From positions 496,001 to 560,000 of the forward strand of contig JACKPH010000001.1 of assembly GCA_024233675.1 (NCBI GenBank): DNA of 64,000 nt. The letters run 5' to 3'. The notes under the pieces are model-generated. The model made no database searches. It was not told the origin of the DNA and saw nothing but the letters and a program-made list of their open reading frames with translations. The DNA comes from Thermotogae bacterium. Its GTDB lineage: Bacteria > Thermotogota > Thermotogae > Petrotogales > Petrotogaceae. Both the position numbers and the translations under genes were made by a program. Below are positions 17,364-26,336 of the stretch, piece after piece (position 1 is the first letter of the stretch; every line of letters starts with the position of its first letter).

Positions 17364-18869
17364 ATGGAAAAAAGAACAATTCTTTCGGTAAAAAATATAT
17401 GTAAAAGTTTCCCGGGAGTCAGAGCTTTAAATAATGTATGTTTTGACTTACAGGAAGGCGAAGTACATGCGCTTCTCGGAGAAAACGGAGCAGGAAAGTC
17501 AACACTTATAAAAATTATTTTCGGTTTATTAAAGAAAGATTCCGGAGAAATAATTCTTAACGGTAAAGAATTAAAAATAATATCCCCTCTGAAATCTTAT
17601 GAAAACGGAATAGCTCTTATTCCTCAGGAAAGAACTCTTCTTATGCATAAAAGTATTGCCGAGAATATATTTCTGGGGCTTGAACCTATGAAAAACAAAA
17701 TTATTTCAAAAACAGCTATGATAAATAAAAGCAGTGAACTTATGAAAAGTTTTAATATGAACATAGCCCCGGAAACACTTGTTTCTGAATTAAGTACCGG
17801 TATGCAGCAGACAGTTGAAATAATAAGAGCTATTAACAGAAAAGCAAAAATAGTAATAATGGATGAACCTACCGGAGGGCTTAGTGCACAGGAAGTAAAA
17901 ACACTTTTTGAGGTTATAAAAACACTTAAAGAAAAAAATATATCGGTTATTTATATTTCCCACCGAATGGAAGAAATATTCGAAATATCAGAAAGAATAA
18001 CTATATTACGTGACGGGGAAAATTCAGGTACATACGTTACACAATCAGTAACTAAAGAAAAAGTAATAGAAATGATGGCAGGTAAAAAAATATCTTCTTC
18101 AGAAAGAAAAGAAATTATTCCCGGTGATAAAGTTCTTGAAGTAAAGGATTTATCAACATCAAAAATTAAAAATATAAATTTTGAACTGAGAAAAGGTGAA
18201 ATACTCGGAATAGCAGGTCTTTTAGGCAGCGGAAGAACAGAGATATTTGAATGTATTTACGGAATAAACAGAAATTACAAAGGAAAAGTTTTTATAAATT
18301 CCGAGGAATGTACAAATCCGTCTGTAAATAATGCTATAAAACACGGAATAGGTTTTGTAACCGAAGACAGAAAAAGAACAGGGCTTTCCCTTAAATCATC
18401 AGTTGCAAAGAATATAACTCTTCCTATGAAGAATGAAATTTTTAAAAGAGGAATAATAAATACAAAAAATATGAAAAAAATATCTTCAGAATATTCGGAA
18501 AAAGTAGGACTTAATACAAAGGATATGTCTTTTATAAGCGGTAATTTAAGCGGCGGAAATCAGCAGAAAGTACTTATTGCAAGGTGGATGGCCAAAAAAT
18601 CAGGTATTCTTCTTCTCGATGAGCCGACAGTAGGAGTTGATGTAAATGCAAAACAGGAAATTCATAATTTAATAAGAAATTACTGTTCTGAAAATAATGC
18701 AGCTGTTGTTGCCTCATCAGATTTTCCGGAACTTCTTGATGTGTGCAGCAGAATAATAGTTATATCCGAAGGAAAAATTGTTAAAGAATTTGAAAATAAA
18801 AATATCGATGAAAAGATTTTACTTGAATATGCAACGTCGGCAGGAGGAAAAATTTATGAAGAAAATTAA
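17364..18869 (+). CDS. Ribose/simple-sugar ABC transporter ATP-binding protein (RbsA-type, two ATPase domains)
   Basis: The 501-residue tandem ATPase is typical of the carbohydrate-uptake-2 (RbsA/MglA) family. The first half has G-E-N-G-A-G-K-S-T, the signature L-S-T-G-M-Q-Q and D-E-P-T-G-G. The second half (from about residue 250) has the family's degenerate P-loop G-L-L-G-S-G-R-T-E, the signature L-S-G-G-N-Q-Q and D-E-P-T-V-G-V-D. It energises the adjacent permease at the cytoplasmic face. Its last 14 nt overlap the permease start. Confidence 0.95.
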   Translation: MEKRTILSVKNICKSFPGVRALNNVCFDLQEGEVHALLGENGAGKSTLIKIIFGLLKKDSGEIILNGKELKIISPLKSYENGIALIPQERTLLMHKSIAENIFLGLEPMKNKIISKTAMINKSSELMKSFNMNIAPETLVSELSTGMQQTVEIIRAINRKAKIVIMDEPTGGLSAQEVKTLFEVIKTLKEKNISVIYISHRMEEIFEISERITILRDGENSGTYVTQSVTKEKVIEMMAGKKISSSERKEIIPGDKVLEVKDLSTSKIKNINFELRKGEILGIAGLLGSGRTEIFECIYGINRNYKGKVFINSEECTNPSVNNAIKHGIGFVTEDRKRTGLSLKSSVAKNITLPMKNEIFKRGIINTKNMKKISSEYSEKVGLNTKDMSFISGNLSGGNQQKVLIARWMAKKSGILLLDEPTVGVDVNAKQEIHNLIRNYCSENNAAVVASSDFPELLDVCSRIIVISEGKIVKEFENKNIDEKILLEYATSAGGKIYEEN

Positions 18870-19803
18870 CTTTTTCAGAGCACCGGAATTCGGGGTAAGT
18901 GTTGCTCTTATAGGACTTTTTATTTTAATGTCATTCCTGTCCCCGCTTTTTCTGTCCGGATATAACTTAATTAATATCCTGCTCCAGTCTTCTACTTATA
19001 TGATACTTTCTATAGGAATGACTTTTGTAATAGTAACAGGAGGAATAGATCTTTCTGTCGGATCAATTGCGGTTGTGAGCGGAATACTGATGGCAAGTCT
19101 TATGAAAAACGGTGTAAATGTTTATCTTGCAATAATAGCAGGACTTATTATAAGTATTTTCTGCGGATTTATAAACGGTTTTCTTGTTTCAAAAATAAGT
19201 TTACCGTCTTTTATAGTAACACTTGCAACTATGAGTATTTTTCAGGGAGCTGCTCTTATTTTTTCAGGAGGTCTTCCGATTTACGGATTTCCGAAAAGTT
19301 TTTCTTTTCTCGGAATAGGTTCTGTTTTATCTGTACCGGTACCGGTAATAATAGCACTGATATGTATAATAATATCCGTATTTGTTTTCAAAAAAACAAA
19401 AATAGGTCATTACGCACTTGCAATAGGTGATAACAGGCAGGCTGTAAAAATGTGCGGTATAAATATTTTTAAATATGAAATGCTTGTTTATATGATAAAC
19501 GGATTTACAACAGGTATAGCCGCAATTATAACCACAGCGAGATTAAACAGTGCTGAACCTCTGGGATCAATGAGTATGGGACTTGATGCTGTCGCTGCTG
19601 TTGTAATGAGCGGAACAAGTCTTTCAGGCGGTACAGGTTCTGTAACAGGAGCTATAATAGGATCACTTCTCATGGGTGTTCTAAGGAACGGAATGACTTT
19701 ACTGAATGTACAGTCTTATTATCAGAACCTTATAATAGGAATAGTAATTTTGATAGCGGTTTTTATAGATAAAATAAGAAACGACTATTCTTATAAAAAA
19801 TAG
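18856..19803 (+). CDS. Ribose/simple-sugar ABC transporter permease (RbsC-type)
   Basis: A 315-residue inner-membrane permease with about 8-10 hydrophobic segments. It has the diagnostic family motifs G-G-I-D-L-S-V-G-S, G-D-N-R-Q-A-V-K-M-C-G-I and the S-G-T-S-L-S-G-G-T-G-S-V segment. The start ATG 18856 follows GGAGG inside the ATPase gene end. It forms a CUT2 importer with the preceding ATPase and the following, frameshifted binding protein. The stop is TAG, showing that TAG is an ordinary stop in this genome. Confidence 0.95.
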   Translation: MKKINFFRAPEFGVSVALIGLFILMSFLSPLFLSGYNLINILLQSSTYMILSIGMTFVIVTGGIDLSVGSIAVVSGILMASLMKNGVNVYLAIIAGLIISIFCGFINGFLVSKISLPSFIVTLATMSIFQGAALIFSGGLPIYGFPKSFSFLGIGSVLSVPVPVIIALICIIISVFVFKKTKIGHYALAIGDNRQAVKMCGINIFKYEMLVYMINGFTTGIAAIITTARLNSAEPLGSMSMGLDAVAAVVMSGTSLSGGTGSVTGAIIGSLLMGVLRNGMTLLNVQSYYQNLIIGIVILIAVFIDKIRNDYSYKK

Positions 19804-19808
19804 TCGTT
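19780..19808 (+). promoter_or_regulatory. Intercistronic hairpin between permease and binding-protein genes
   Basis: AACGACTATT (19780-19789) pairs with AATAGTCGTT (19799-19808) across a 9 nt loop and spans the permease stop. There is no T run. In sugar ABC operons such hairpins commonly tune mRNA stability or translation so that binding protein and membrane subunits are made in different amounts. Confidence 0.6.
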
Positions 19809-19821
19809 CGGGAGGGATGGT

Positions 19822-20834
19822 ATGAAAAAATATTTAGTGGTTTTTTTGGTATTTATCAGTATTTTTAGTATAGGGTTGTCTGCCCAGAGTGCTTTTGAAA
19901 GGGCAAAAAATGATGTTCTGACAGAACTCGGAGGGCCGGTAAAAACAAATAAGGTTTACAGAGTCGGAGCTCTTGAAATTACACTCGCAAATCCTTTTTG
20001 GGTAACAATGAAAGAAGGTTTTGAAGCAGCAGCCAAAGATTTCGGATTTAAAATAGATGTTGTTGCGGCACCGTCAGAAGGCGATGCATCAGCTCAGCTT
20101 AATTACCTTGAAACTATGCTTATAAAAGGATATGATGCTCTATGTATTTCTCCTATAAATCCTTTTAATCTTATTCCTGCTGTATCTAAGGCAACACAGA
20201 GAAAAATACCTGTTATAGCTGTAGGTACATATGTTGATCCTCAGGCTGCCGAAGATGCTGGTGCAAAAATAAACGGTATGCTTGCAGTTGATTTTGAATA
20301 TCAGGGAAAACTTCCCGGTCAGTATATTGCTGAAAAATTTAAAGATAAAAAAATGTTAAAGCAGCAATAATAGAAGGAATACCTGGTTCTGCACAGTCAG
20401 AGGGAAGAAAAAACGGATGTCTTGAAGAACTTAAAAAAGCTTCCAATATAAAAGTTGTATCCGTTCAGCCGGGAAACTGGGACAGAACAACAGCATTAAA
20501 TGTTACATCAAATCTTATACAGGCAAATCCTGATCTTAACGTAATTTTCTGTGCAAATGATACTATGGCTCTTGCAGCGGTTGAAGCACTTAAAGCTGTA
20601 GGTAAAAAGAATCAGGTTATGGTAATAGGATGCGACTTTATTGAAGAAGCAAAAGAATCCATAGAAAAAGGCGAACTTGATGCAACTCTTGCAATGTCAC
20701 CGTATCTTTACGGATATATAGGCGGTGTTATAGCTTATAAAACAATAATTAACGGACAGTATACAACAGATATTCAGGTACCTATAAAAATAATTGACAA
20801 ATCCAATCTTAATGAATACGGTGATTGGAAATAA
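19822..20834 (+). pseudogene. Sugar ABC transporter periplasmic binding protein (RbsB-type), frameshifted
   Basis: The first frame encodes a Sec signal peptide (cleavage near L-S-A/Q-S) and the N-terminal lobe of a periplasmic-binding-protein-1-like fold, ending prematurely at 20370. The rest continues from about 20352 in the -1 frame. It includes A-A-I-I-E-G-I-P-G-S-A, Q-P-G-N-W-D-R and C-A-N-D-T-M-A-L-A, and ends at 20834. The break is at seven A residues (20347-20353): GAT AAA AAA ATG versus the expected GAT AAA AAA AAT. One extra A would restore a protein of about 337 residues. The rest of the operon is intact, so the choices are a real mutation, a sequencing error or slippage on the A run. 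Confidence 0.9.
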
Positions 20835-20854
20835 ATTTCGGGAGGAAAAATCAA

Positions 20855-21835
20855 ATGGATTTGTTTGAAAAGGTTCTTGAGGCATTTGCAACAGGAGATG
20901 CCATGGGTATGCCTACTGAATTTATGACAAGAAATCATATAAAACATTTTCTTAAAGAAGATGAAGATTTCATAGATCCTGCAAAATCAATATTACATAA
21001 GAATCTTTTCAGATTTCAGGTAACAGACGATACAGAACAGGTTCTTTATCTTATAAAAAGGTACAGTAAAGATAGGAAAATAACCGCTGAAAATACTTAT
21101 GAAACTCTTGAAGAATGGGTTAAAGAATCTGACGCCATTGAAAAAGGATATATAGGGCCTAATTCTCTTAAAGCACTTAAAAATCTTAAAGAGGGTGCAT
21201 CTGTAAAAGAAGCCGGAAAAAACGGAACAACATGCGGTGCTGCTATGAGAGTTCTCGCTCCTGCTTTGTGTGTAAAAAGAGAGGATGAAAAAGCTCTTAT
21301 AAATGCTGTTATAAACTGTTCTATACCTACACATAATACAAATCTTGCACTTGAGGGAGCTATGGGACTGGGGTTTGCATATCATTATCTTGCCTGCGGA
21401 TACAGTACTGAGGAAGTTATGGAGAAATTGGAATCAGGCTGTAAAATAGGTGAAGAAAGCTCTGAATACAAAAATGCAGGTGCCGGTTCTCTTGAAAGAA
21501 TAAAACTGATAAAAAAATATATACCGGGGTTCAGAAAAGATGAAGAAGTATCTGATTTTATTTACAGTGTAATAGGAACAGGGCTCGGAACAAATGAGGT
21601 ATTTCCGAGTGCAGTGGGGATTTTTCTTTACTGCGGAAAAGATGTATTTAAAGCGCTAAAACTTTCCAGCAGACTTGGTGGTGATACAGACACAATCGGG
21701 GCAATATCAGGGGCTTTATGTACTCTTTACGGAAAGAATCATAATATTCCGCGTAAATATATAGATGAAATATCAAAACTTAACAACATTAATTTTAAAG
21801 AATACTCAGAAATGGCATCAGGTTTATTTATGTAA
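20855..21835 (+). CDS. ADP-ribosylglycohydrolase-family protein (YegU-like)
   Basis: A 326-residue DraG/ARH-fold hydrolase. The N-terminal G-D-A-M-G-M-P-T-E-F, the D-D-T-E-Q stretch and the C-terminal G-G-D-T-D-T-I-G-A-I-S-G-A-L supply the di-Mg ligands typical of the family. Members remove ADP-ribose or cleave N-glycosidic bonds in small ribosides. As the last gene of a regulator-kinase-transporter operon it more likely acts on an imported riboside than on a modified protein; this is inference. The start is ATG 20855, after CGGGAGG. Confidence 0.92.
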   Translation: MDLFEKVLEAFATGDAMGMPTEFMTRNHIKHFLKEDEDFIDPAKSILHKNLFRFQVTDDTEQVLYLIKRYSKDRKITAENTYETLEEWVKESDAIEKGYIGPNSLKALKNLKEGASVKEAGKNGTTCGAAMRVLAPALCVKREDEKALINAVINCSIPTHNTNLALEGAMGLGFAYHYLACGYSTEEVMEKLESGCKIGEESSEYKNAGAGSLERIKLIKKYIPGFRKDEEVSDFIYSVIGTGLGTNEVFPSAVGIFLYCGKDVFKALKLSSRLGGDTDTIGAISGALCTLYGKNHNIPRKYIDEISKLNNINFKEYSEMASGLFM

Positions 21836-21840
21836 AATAA

Positions 21841-21873
21841 AAAACGGACATTTATTATAAATGTCCGTTTTTT
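21841..21873. terminator. Bidirectional rho-independent terminator
   Basis: A 14 bp stem, AAAACGGACATTTA (21841-21854) with TAAATGTCCGTTTT (21858-21871), a TTA loop and flanking A/T runs, between convergent genes. Confidence 0.92.
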
Positions 21874-21874
21874 A

Positions 21875-23629
21875 TCAGTTTAATTTACTTATAAGTTCTC
21901 TTTCTATATAGTCAAAACCTTTATTCCAGAAATCTCTTGATTTTATGTCGATTCCGAGTTTAAGAAGCATTCTTTCCGGAGAGTCATTTCCTCCGTTTGA
22001 AAGAAGTTCTTTATATTTAGGTATGAATGCTTTTCCCTCTTCGAGATATTTTTCGTAAAGTGCAATAACAAGAAGATTTGCATAATTATATGCATAAACA
22101 TAAAAAGGAACTCCGTATATATGAGGTATTGAAGCCCATTCGTAAGTATATTCCTCTGGAATTTCAACAGAGTCACCGAACATGATTTTTAATTCGTCTT
22201 TGTATATATCACAAAGTTCATCCCATGTCGCCATTCCGTTTTTGTCAACAAGATCGTGTGATTTTATTTCAAATCTTGCAAACATATTCTGTCTGAACAT
22301 TGTTGCAAAAGTATCTTCTATTTTGGAAGCTATAAAAGCTTTTTTATCTTCGGCATCAAGTTCTTTAAGTAATTTATCCATAACAAGCATTTCTCCGAAT
22401 ACAGAAGCAACTTCAGCCATTGTAAGCGGTGTATGATAATTTGAAAGATTCTGTTTTGAAGAAAGAGTTCCGTGTATACCGTGTCCGAGTTCATGTGCAA
22501 GAGTCATTATATCTCTCATATTACCTGTAAAGTTCATAAGCACAAAAGGTTTATAGTTCGGAACATTGTAAGAACAGAAGGCTCCGCCTCTTTTTCCTTT
22601 CGTTATATCGGAATGAATTCTGTTTTCGTCAAAGAAAGACTTAACTATATCGCCGAATTCTTCATCAAAATCATAATAAGATTCAAGAACAATTTTTTTG
22701 GCATCTTCGAAAGAATATTCTTTTTTTACCGGATTAATAGGAGCATAAATATCTGCAAGTGTCAGATTTTCTCCTATATACTGAGATTTCCAATGATAAT
22801 ATTTATGGCAGAGAGGAGTTCTTTCTGTTGTTACATCTATTACCATATCAACAATACTGTCATCAACCTGATTATCAGAATTTCTCATTGAAATTGATTT
22901 TGGAAAATTTCTAAGTGAGGCTTCGGTGTCATAATGTCTGAGTATTGAATTATATGCTGATTCTAAAGCTATTTTATCTTTTTCATATCTGCTGAAAAGC
23001 ATTTTCATAGCAGATCTTCTTATATTTTTATCAGGATGCTGTCTTAATGAACGTAATATTGCACCGTTCATTTTTTTAATTTCTCCGTCAGTTTCAAATT
23101 CAAATTCATAATCAGATGTTATTCTTTCATACATATTTGCAAAAGCTTCCCTTGAAGAACTTGAAAATGCTGATATTACTTTTTCGGCTTCTTCTGTTAA
23201 AGTATGATTTTTAATTTTTATTATTTCTTCAAGCTGAAATTCGTAATCTTTAAGTTCGGGACTGTTTTTAAGTTCGGTAAGTTTTTCTTCTTTCTGCGTA
23301 AGAAGAACAGGTCTCCAGAAAGAACTGATTATTGATTCTTTGGTAAAATAATCGTCAACCATTGCTGAAAGTTTCTGTGCTTCAGTACTTCCTGTATTTT
23401 CTGCAAATAACAGACCTGAGTACTGATTTACGAGAAGAGCATCCCAGAGATTTTTTTCAGTAGCCTTAAAAAAATCTCTTAATTCTGAAGCTTTAAGATT
23501 TTCTGATGATAGTAAATTGTAGTATTTTTCTTTTATCTTTTTTGCATTATCCAAAAAAGAATTAAGAGTTTCTTTTATTTTTGGGTCATTCGGAGAATCA
23601 AAAAAAAATTTTAAATTCCATAACGGCAT
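21875..23629 (-). CDS. pepF: Oligoendopeptidase F (M3 family)
   Basis: A cytosolic zinc endopeptidase of 584 residues degrading oligopeptides. The zinc motif H-E-L-G-H-G is followed about 25 residues later by M-A-E-V-A-S-V-F-G-E, whose Glu is the third ligand. C-terminal I-P-H-I-Y-G-V-P-F-Y-V-Y-A-Y-N-Y is the typical substrate-binding Tyr/His block. The start is ATG 23629 after GGAGG; an extension to 23740 is non-coding. It is monocistronic, ending in the shared terminator. Confidence 0.95.
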   Translation of the reverse strand: MPLWNLKFFFDSPNDPKIKETLNSFLDNAKKIKEKYYNLLSSENLKASELRDFFKATEKNLWDALLVNQYSGLLFAENTGSTEAQKLSAMVDDYFTKESIISSFWRPVLLTQKEEKLTELKNSPELKDYEFQLEEIIKIKNHTLTEEAEKVISAFSSSSREAFANMYERITSDYEFEFETDGEIKKMNGAILRSLRQHPDKNIRRSAMKMLFSRYEKDKIALESAYNSILRHYDTEASLRNFPKSISMRNSDNQVDDSIVDMVIDVTTERTPLCHKYYHWKSQYIGENLTLADIYAPINPVKKEYSFEDAKKIVLESYYDFDEEFGDIVKSFFDENRIHSDITKGKRGGAFCSYNVPNYKPFVLMNFTGNMRDIMTLAHELGHGIHGTLSSKQNLSNYHTPLTMAEVASVFGEMLVMDKLLKELDAEDKKAFIASKIEDTFATMFRQNMFARFEIKSHDLVDKNGMATWDELCDIYKDELKIMFGDSVEIPEEYTYEWASIPHIYGVPFYVYAYNYANLLVIALYEKYLEEGKAFIPKYKELLSNGGNDSPERMLLKLGIDIKSRDFWNKGFDYIERELISKLN

Positions 23630-23865
23630 TTTAAAACCTCCTAAAATATATAGTTTGTATAACAAATTATATAATAAATGAAATTCTTTTTCAAACCTTA
23701 AAAACTTAAGAATTTTAAGAAATTCCTTTGTGAAGGACAATATTTAATTCTAAGGGTTACCTTAGTTTAAATCTGTATAAAAATTTTATAAAAATAAGAT
23801 TTTTTCTTTGAAATATGATATTATAAAAATATATTGTAAATTTAATTGTTCCCAAAGGAGAAAGT

Positions 23866-25290
23866 ATGAACAGACAAATAACCGAATACATAAGAAGAAT
23901 AGATGAGATGACAAAACATTCGGATAATTCTGATGTCCGTGAAGAATATGATCTTGTTATTATAGGTGCCGGACTCTCCGGTATAACAGCAGCAAAAGAG
24001 GCTGTTAAAAAGAGTATTAAAACAGCACTTATTGAAAAAAATAAAATAGGAGGATCTTATTATAATTACGGATTTATTCCTTTCAGAACTCTGGGGAGAG
24101 AAAGTGAAAAATTCAGAGTAATAAAAGATTTCAATATAAAGCCTGATACAGATATTTATGAAAAAATTTCAGAAAAGATACATAAAAATATTTATGAATC
24201 TCTTTTCAGAAATTCTTACAGTTCTTTAAAAAACAACGGCATAGATTTATTTTCAGGATCTGCATATTTTTCGGGAGAAAATACTGTTATGGTGGGTAAA
24301 AATGAAATAAAATTTAAAAAGGCTATTATTGCCACCGGAACAACTGATTTTATTCCTCCTGTGAAAGGTCTTGAAAAATATCTTACAGTAAAGGATATTT
24401 ATACAATTGAAAATTTTCCGGATAAAATATTAATATTAGGTGCCGGACCTTTAGGATGTCAGACTGCTCAGATTTTTTCAAATCTGGGAGTGAAAGTTTT
24501 TCTTGTGGAAAAAGAAAAAAATATACTGAATAATTTTGAAAGTAAGTATTCTAATTATGTAAGGGATGAACTGATAAAAAATAATGTATCTGTTTATACG
24601 GGAACGGAAATTATAAAAATAGAAAAAGAAAAAAATATTTTTCTCAGCAACGGTAAAAATTATGATGTTGACGAAATAATTATATGCTGCGGTAAAACTC
24701 CAGATATATATGATTTCCTTCCTGATAATGCAGGAATTGAATATGATATAAAAAAAGGAATAAAAATAGACGAATATTTAAAAACAACAAATAAAAATAT
24801 ATACTGTGCAGGTGATATTTCTTCTGAAATAAAAAATAATGCAAATGCTGTTATTTCAGCAAAAGTAGCATTTAAAAACGCTTTTTCCGTAAAAAAACAG
24901 AAAATAACAGATATAACAATTCCTTTTTGTATTTATACAAAACCACAGATAGCTTCCGTGGGAATAACAGATAAATTGAAATATAATTTCACTGAATATG
25001 ATTTATCAGAAAATGATAAAATGCTTTTTGAAGATATTAACGACGGGATAATAGAAATATACACTGAAAACGGCGGTAAAAGAATTTTAGGGGTTTTTAC
25101 GGTTGCTGATAAAGCGGAAGAAATAGCGGATCTTTTTTCCGTTATTATAGAAAATAAAACAGAATTCGATAATTTTGATAATATTGTTATTAGTTATCCT
25201 TCATATATAAATGATATTAAAGATAATAAAAATTTTAAAAAAGAAAAAAATACATTAAAAGAAAAGCTTTTCAGAATTAATAAAAAATAA
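23866..25290 (+). CDS. Dihydrolipoamide-dehydrogenase-like flavoprotein lacking the redox-active cysteines
   Basis: A 474-residue class I pyridine-nucleotide oxidoreductase fold: FAD Rossmann motif G-A-G-L-S-G (about residue 35), NAD(P) motif G-A-G-P-L-G-C (about 190), and second FAD motif C-A-G-D-I-S (about 315). The active-site segment, usually G-G-T-C-x-N-x-G-C-I-P-S-K, reads G-G-S-Y-Y-N-Y-G-F-I-P-F-R, so both disulfide cysteines are replaced by Tyr and Phe. The C-terminal His-Glu pair of the dimerisation domain is also not visible. It could be an NAD(P)H oxidase or quinone reductase, or a regulatory homologue. The gene stands alone. Confidence 0.85.
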   Translation: MNRQITEYIRRIDEMTKHSDNSDVREEYDLVIIGAGLSGITAAKEAVKKSIKTALIEKNKIGGSYYNYGFIPFRTLGRESEKFRVIKDFNIKPDTDIYEKISEKIHKNIYESLFRNSYSSLKNNGIDLFSGSAYFSGENTVMVGKNEIKFKKAIIATGTTDFIPPVKGLEKYLTVKDIYTIENFPDKILILGAGPLGCQTAQIFSNLGVKVFLVEKEKNILNNFESKYSNYVRDELIKNNVSVYTGTEIIKIEKEKNIFLSNGKNYDVDEIIICCGKTPDIYDFLPDNAGIEYDIKKGIKIDEYLKTTNKNIYCAGDISSEIKNNANAVISAKVAFKNAFSVKKQKITDITIPFCIYTKPQIASVGITDKLKYNFTEYDLSENDKMLFEDINDGIIEIYTENGGKRILGVFTVADKAEEIADLFSVIIENKTEFDNFDNIVISYPSYINDIKDNKNFKKEKNTLKEKLFRINKK

Positions 25291-25294
25291 TGAA

Positions 25295-25323
25295 TTGATT
25301 TTTTAAAAGAATATTGATATAAT
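25295..25323 (+). promoter_or_regulatory. Sigma70 promoter with extended -10
   Basis: TTGATT (25295-25300), a 17 nt spacer, then TGA-TATAAT (25315-25323). It drives the beta-barrel protein gene starting at 25365. Confidence 0.8.
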
Positions 25324-25364
25324 TTAATTAAATCATTTTATAATTTTACACCGGAGGTGGAAAA

Positions 25365-26219
25365 ATGAAAAAAATACTTGTTATTTTTTCTGTTTTAATG
25401 ATTGCTGTTATATCAATTTACGGAGATATTTTTAAAACTTCTGACGGGATATATAGTCTTAAATTGAATTATGAAAACGGAATGATAAAAATAATTAATC
25501 ATACTCTCAGATTCGGAGACAGCTCATCGAATACAACATTTGATTATGTAACTCAGGGAGGTCAGGAAATACTTTTTCCTTTTGAAAGATTTTCCGCAGA
25601 ATTTAAAATAGGCGAAAGAAATAATATTATTTTTCTTTATCAGCCGCTTACAATAGAGACAACAGTTCCGCTTAAAGATCAGATAACTATAGATGATACT
25701 GTTTTTACCACTGACGGAAATGATACATTAAATATAAAATACGGATTTCCTTTTTGGAGAGTTTCTTATGTTTATGATTTTCTGAGTAATAAAAAATTTA
25801 ATTTAGGTGCCGGACTTTCACTCCAGCTGAGAAATGCATCGATTGTTTTTAAAAAAGAAAACGGAGAGACAGCTGTAGTTAACCAGAATTTGGGTCCGGT
25901 ACCTATAATAAAAATAAAAGCAAGAATGAATATAAATGATGATTTATATATTGAAACGGATTCAGACGGGTTTTATGCCACAAGCAAATGGTTTAACGGA
26001 GCTGATTTTAATTTTTCAGGTTCTATATGGGATATTTCCGTTAAGGGAGGAATATATATCAATAAATGGACTGAAACATTTATTAATATCAGGTATCTCG
26101 GAGGAAGTGCTTCGGGCGTCAGCCAGTATGGTAATACAGCCTGGAGTCAGGGAAACACTGCTTCAACCGAAAATTATCTGGGAAGTTTTATTTTAAGTCT
26201 CGGGTTTACAATTAAATAA
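25365..26219 (+). CDS. Outer-membrane-type beta-barrel protein, function unknown
   Basis: A 284-residue exported protein with a Sec signal peptide of about 20 residues (M-K-K, hydrophobic core, I-Y-G-D). The mature part is a run of alternating-polarity strands (for example W-R-V-S-Y-V-Y-D-F, D-I-S-V-K-G-G-I-Y-I, T-F-I-N-I-R-Y-L-G-G) ending in F-I-L-S-L-G-F-T-I-K. This is the pattern of an outer-membrane beta barrel, which suits a diderm or toga-bearing host. It is monocistronic with its own promoter and terminator. I do not recognise the specific family. Confidence 0.8.
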   Translation: MKKILVIFSVLMIAVISIYGDIFKTSDGIYSLKLNYENGMIKIINHTLRFGDSSSNTTFDYVTQGGQEILFPFERFSAEFKIGERNNIIFLYQPLTIETTVPLKDQITIDDTVFTTDGNDTLNIKYGFPFWRVSYVYDFLSNKKFNLGAGLSLQLRNASIVFKKENGETAVVNQNLGPVPIIKIKARMNINDDLYIETDSDGFYATSKWFNGADFNFSGSIWDISVKGGIYINKWTETFINIRYLGGSASGVSQYGNTAWSQGNTASTENYLGSFILSLGFTIK

Positions 26220-26224
26220 GATAA

Positions 26225-26263
26225 AAAAACCGTAAAATCTTTATTTCTGATTTTACGGTTTTT
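26225..26263 (+). terminator. Rho-independent terminator after the beta-barrel gene
   Basis: A 15 bp perfect stem, AAAAACCGTAAAATC (26225-26239) with GATTTTACGGTTTTT (26249-26263) and a 9 nt loop. Confidence 0.92.
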
Positions 26264-26278
26264 ATTTTAAGATAAATA

Positions 26279-26308
26279 TTTACATTTTATTATTGTTTAG
26301 TATATAAT
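26279..26308 (+). promoter_or_regulatory. Promoter of the photolyase gene
   Basis: TTTACA (26279-26284), an 18 nt spacer and TATAAT (26303-26308), shortly before the SD TCCGGAGGG. Confidence 0.65.
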
Positions 26309-26336
26309 TGTAATAAGAACTTTCCGGAGGGAAAAA

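Noticed and set aside
20565..20834. Separate small gene after the binding protein
   Set aside because: It is the C-terminal lobe of the frameshifted binding protein; its apparent start is an internal codon without an SD.
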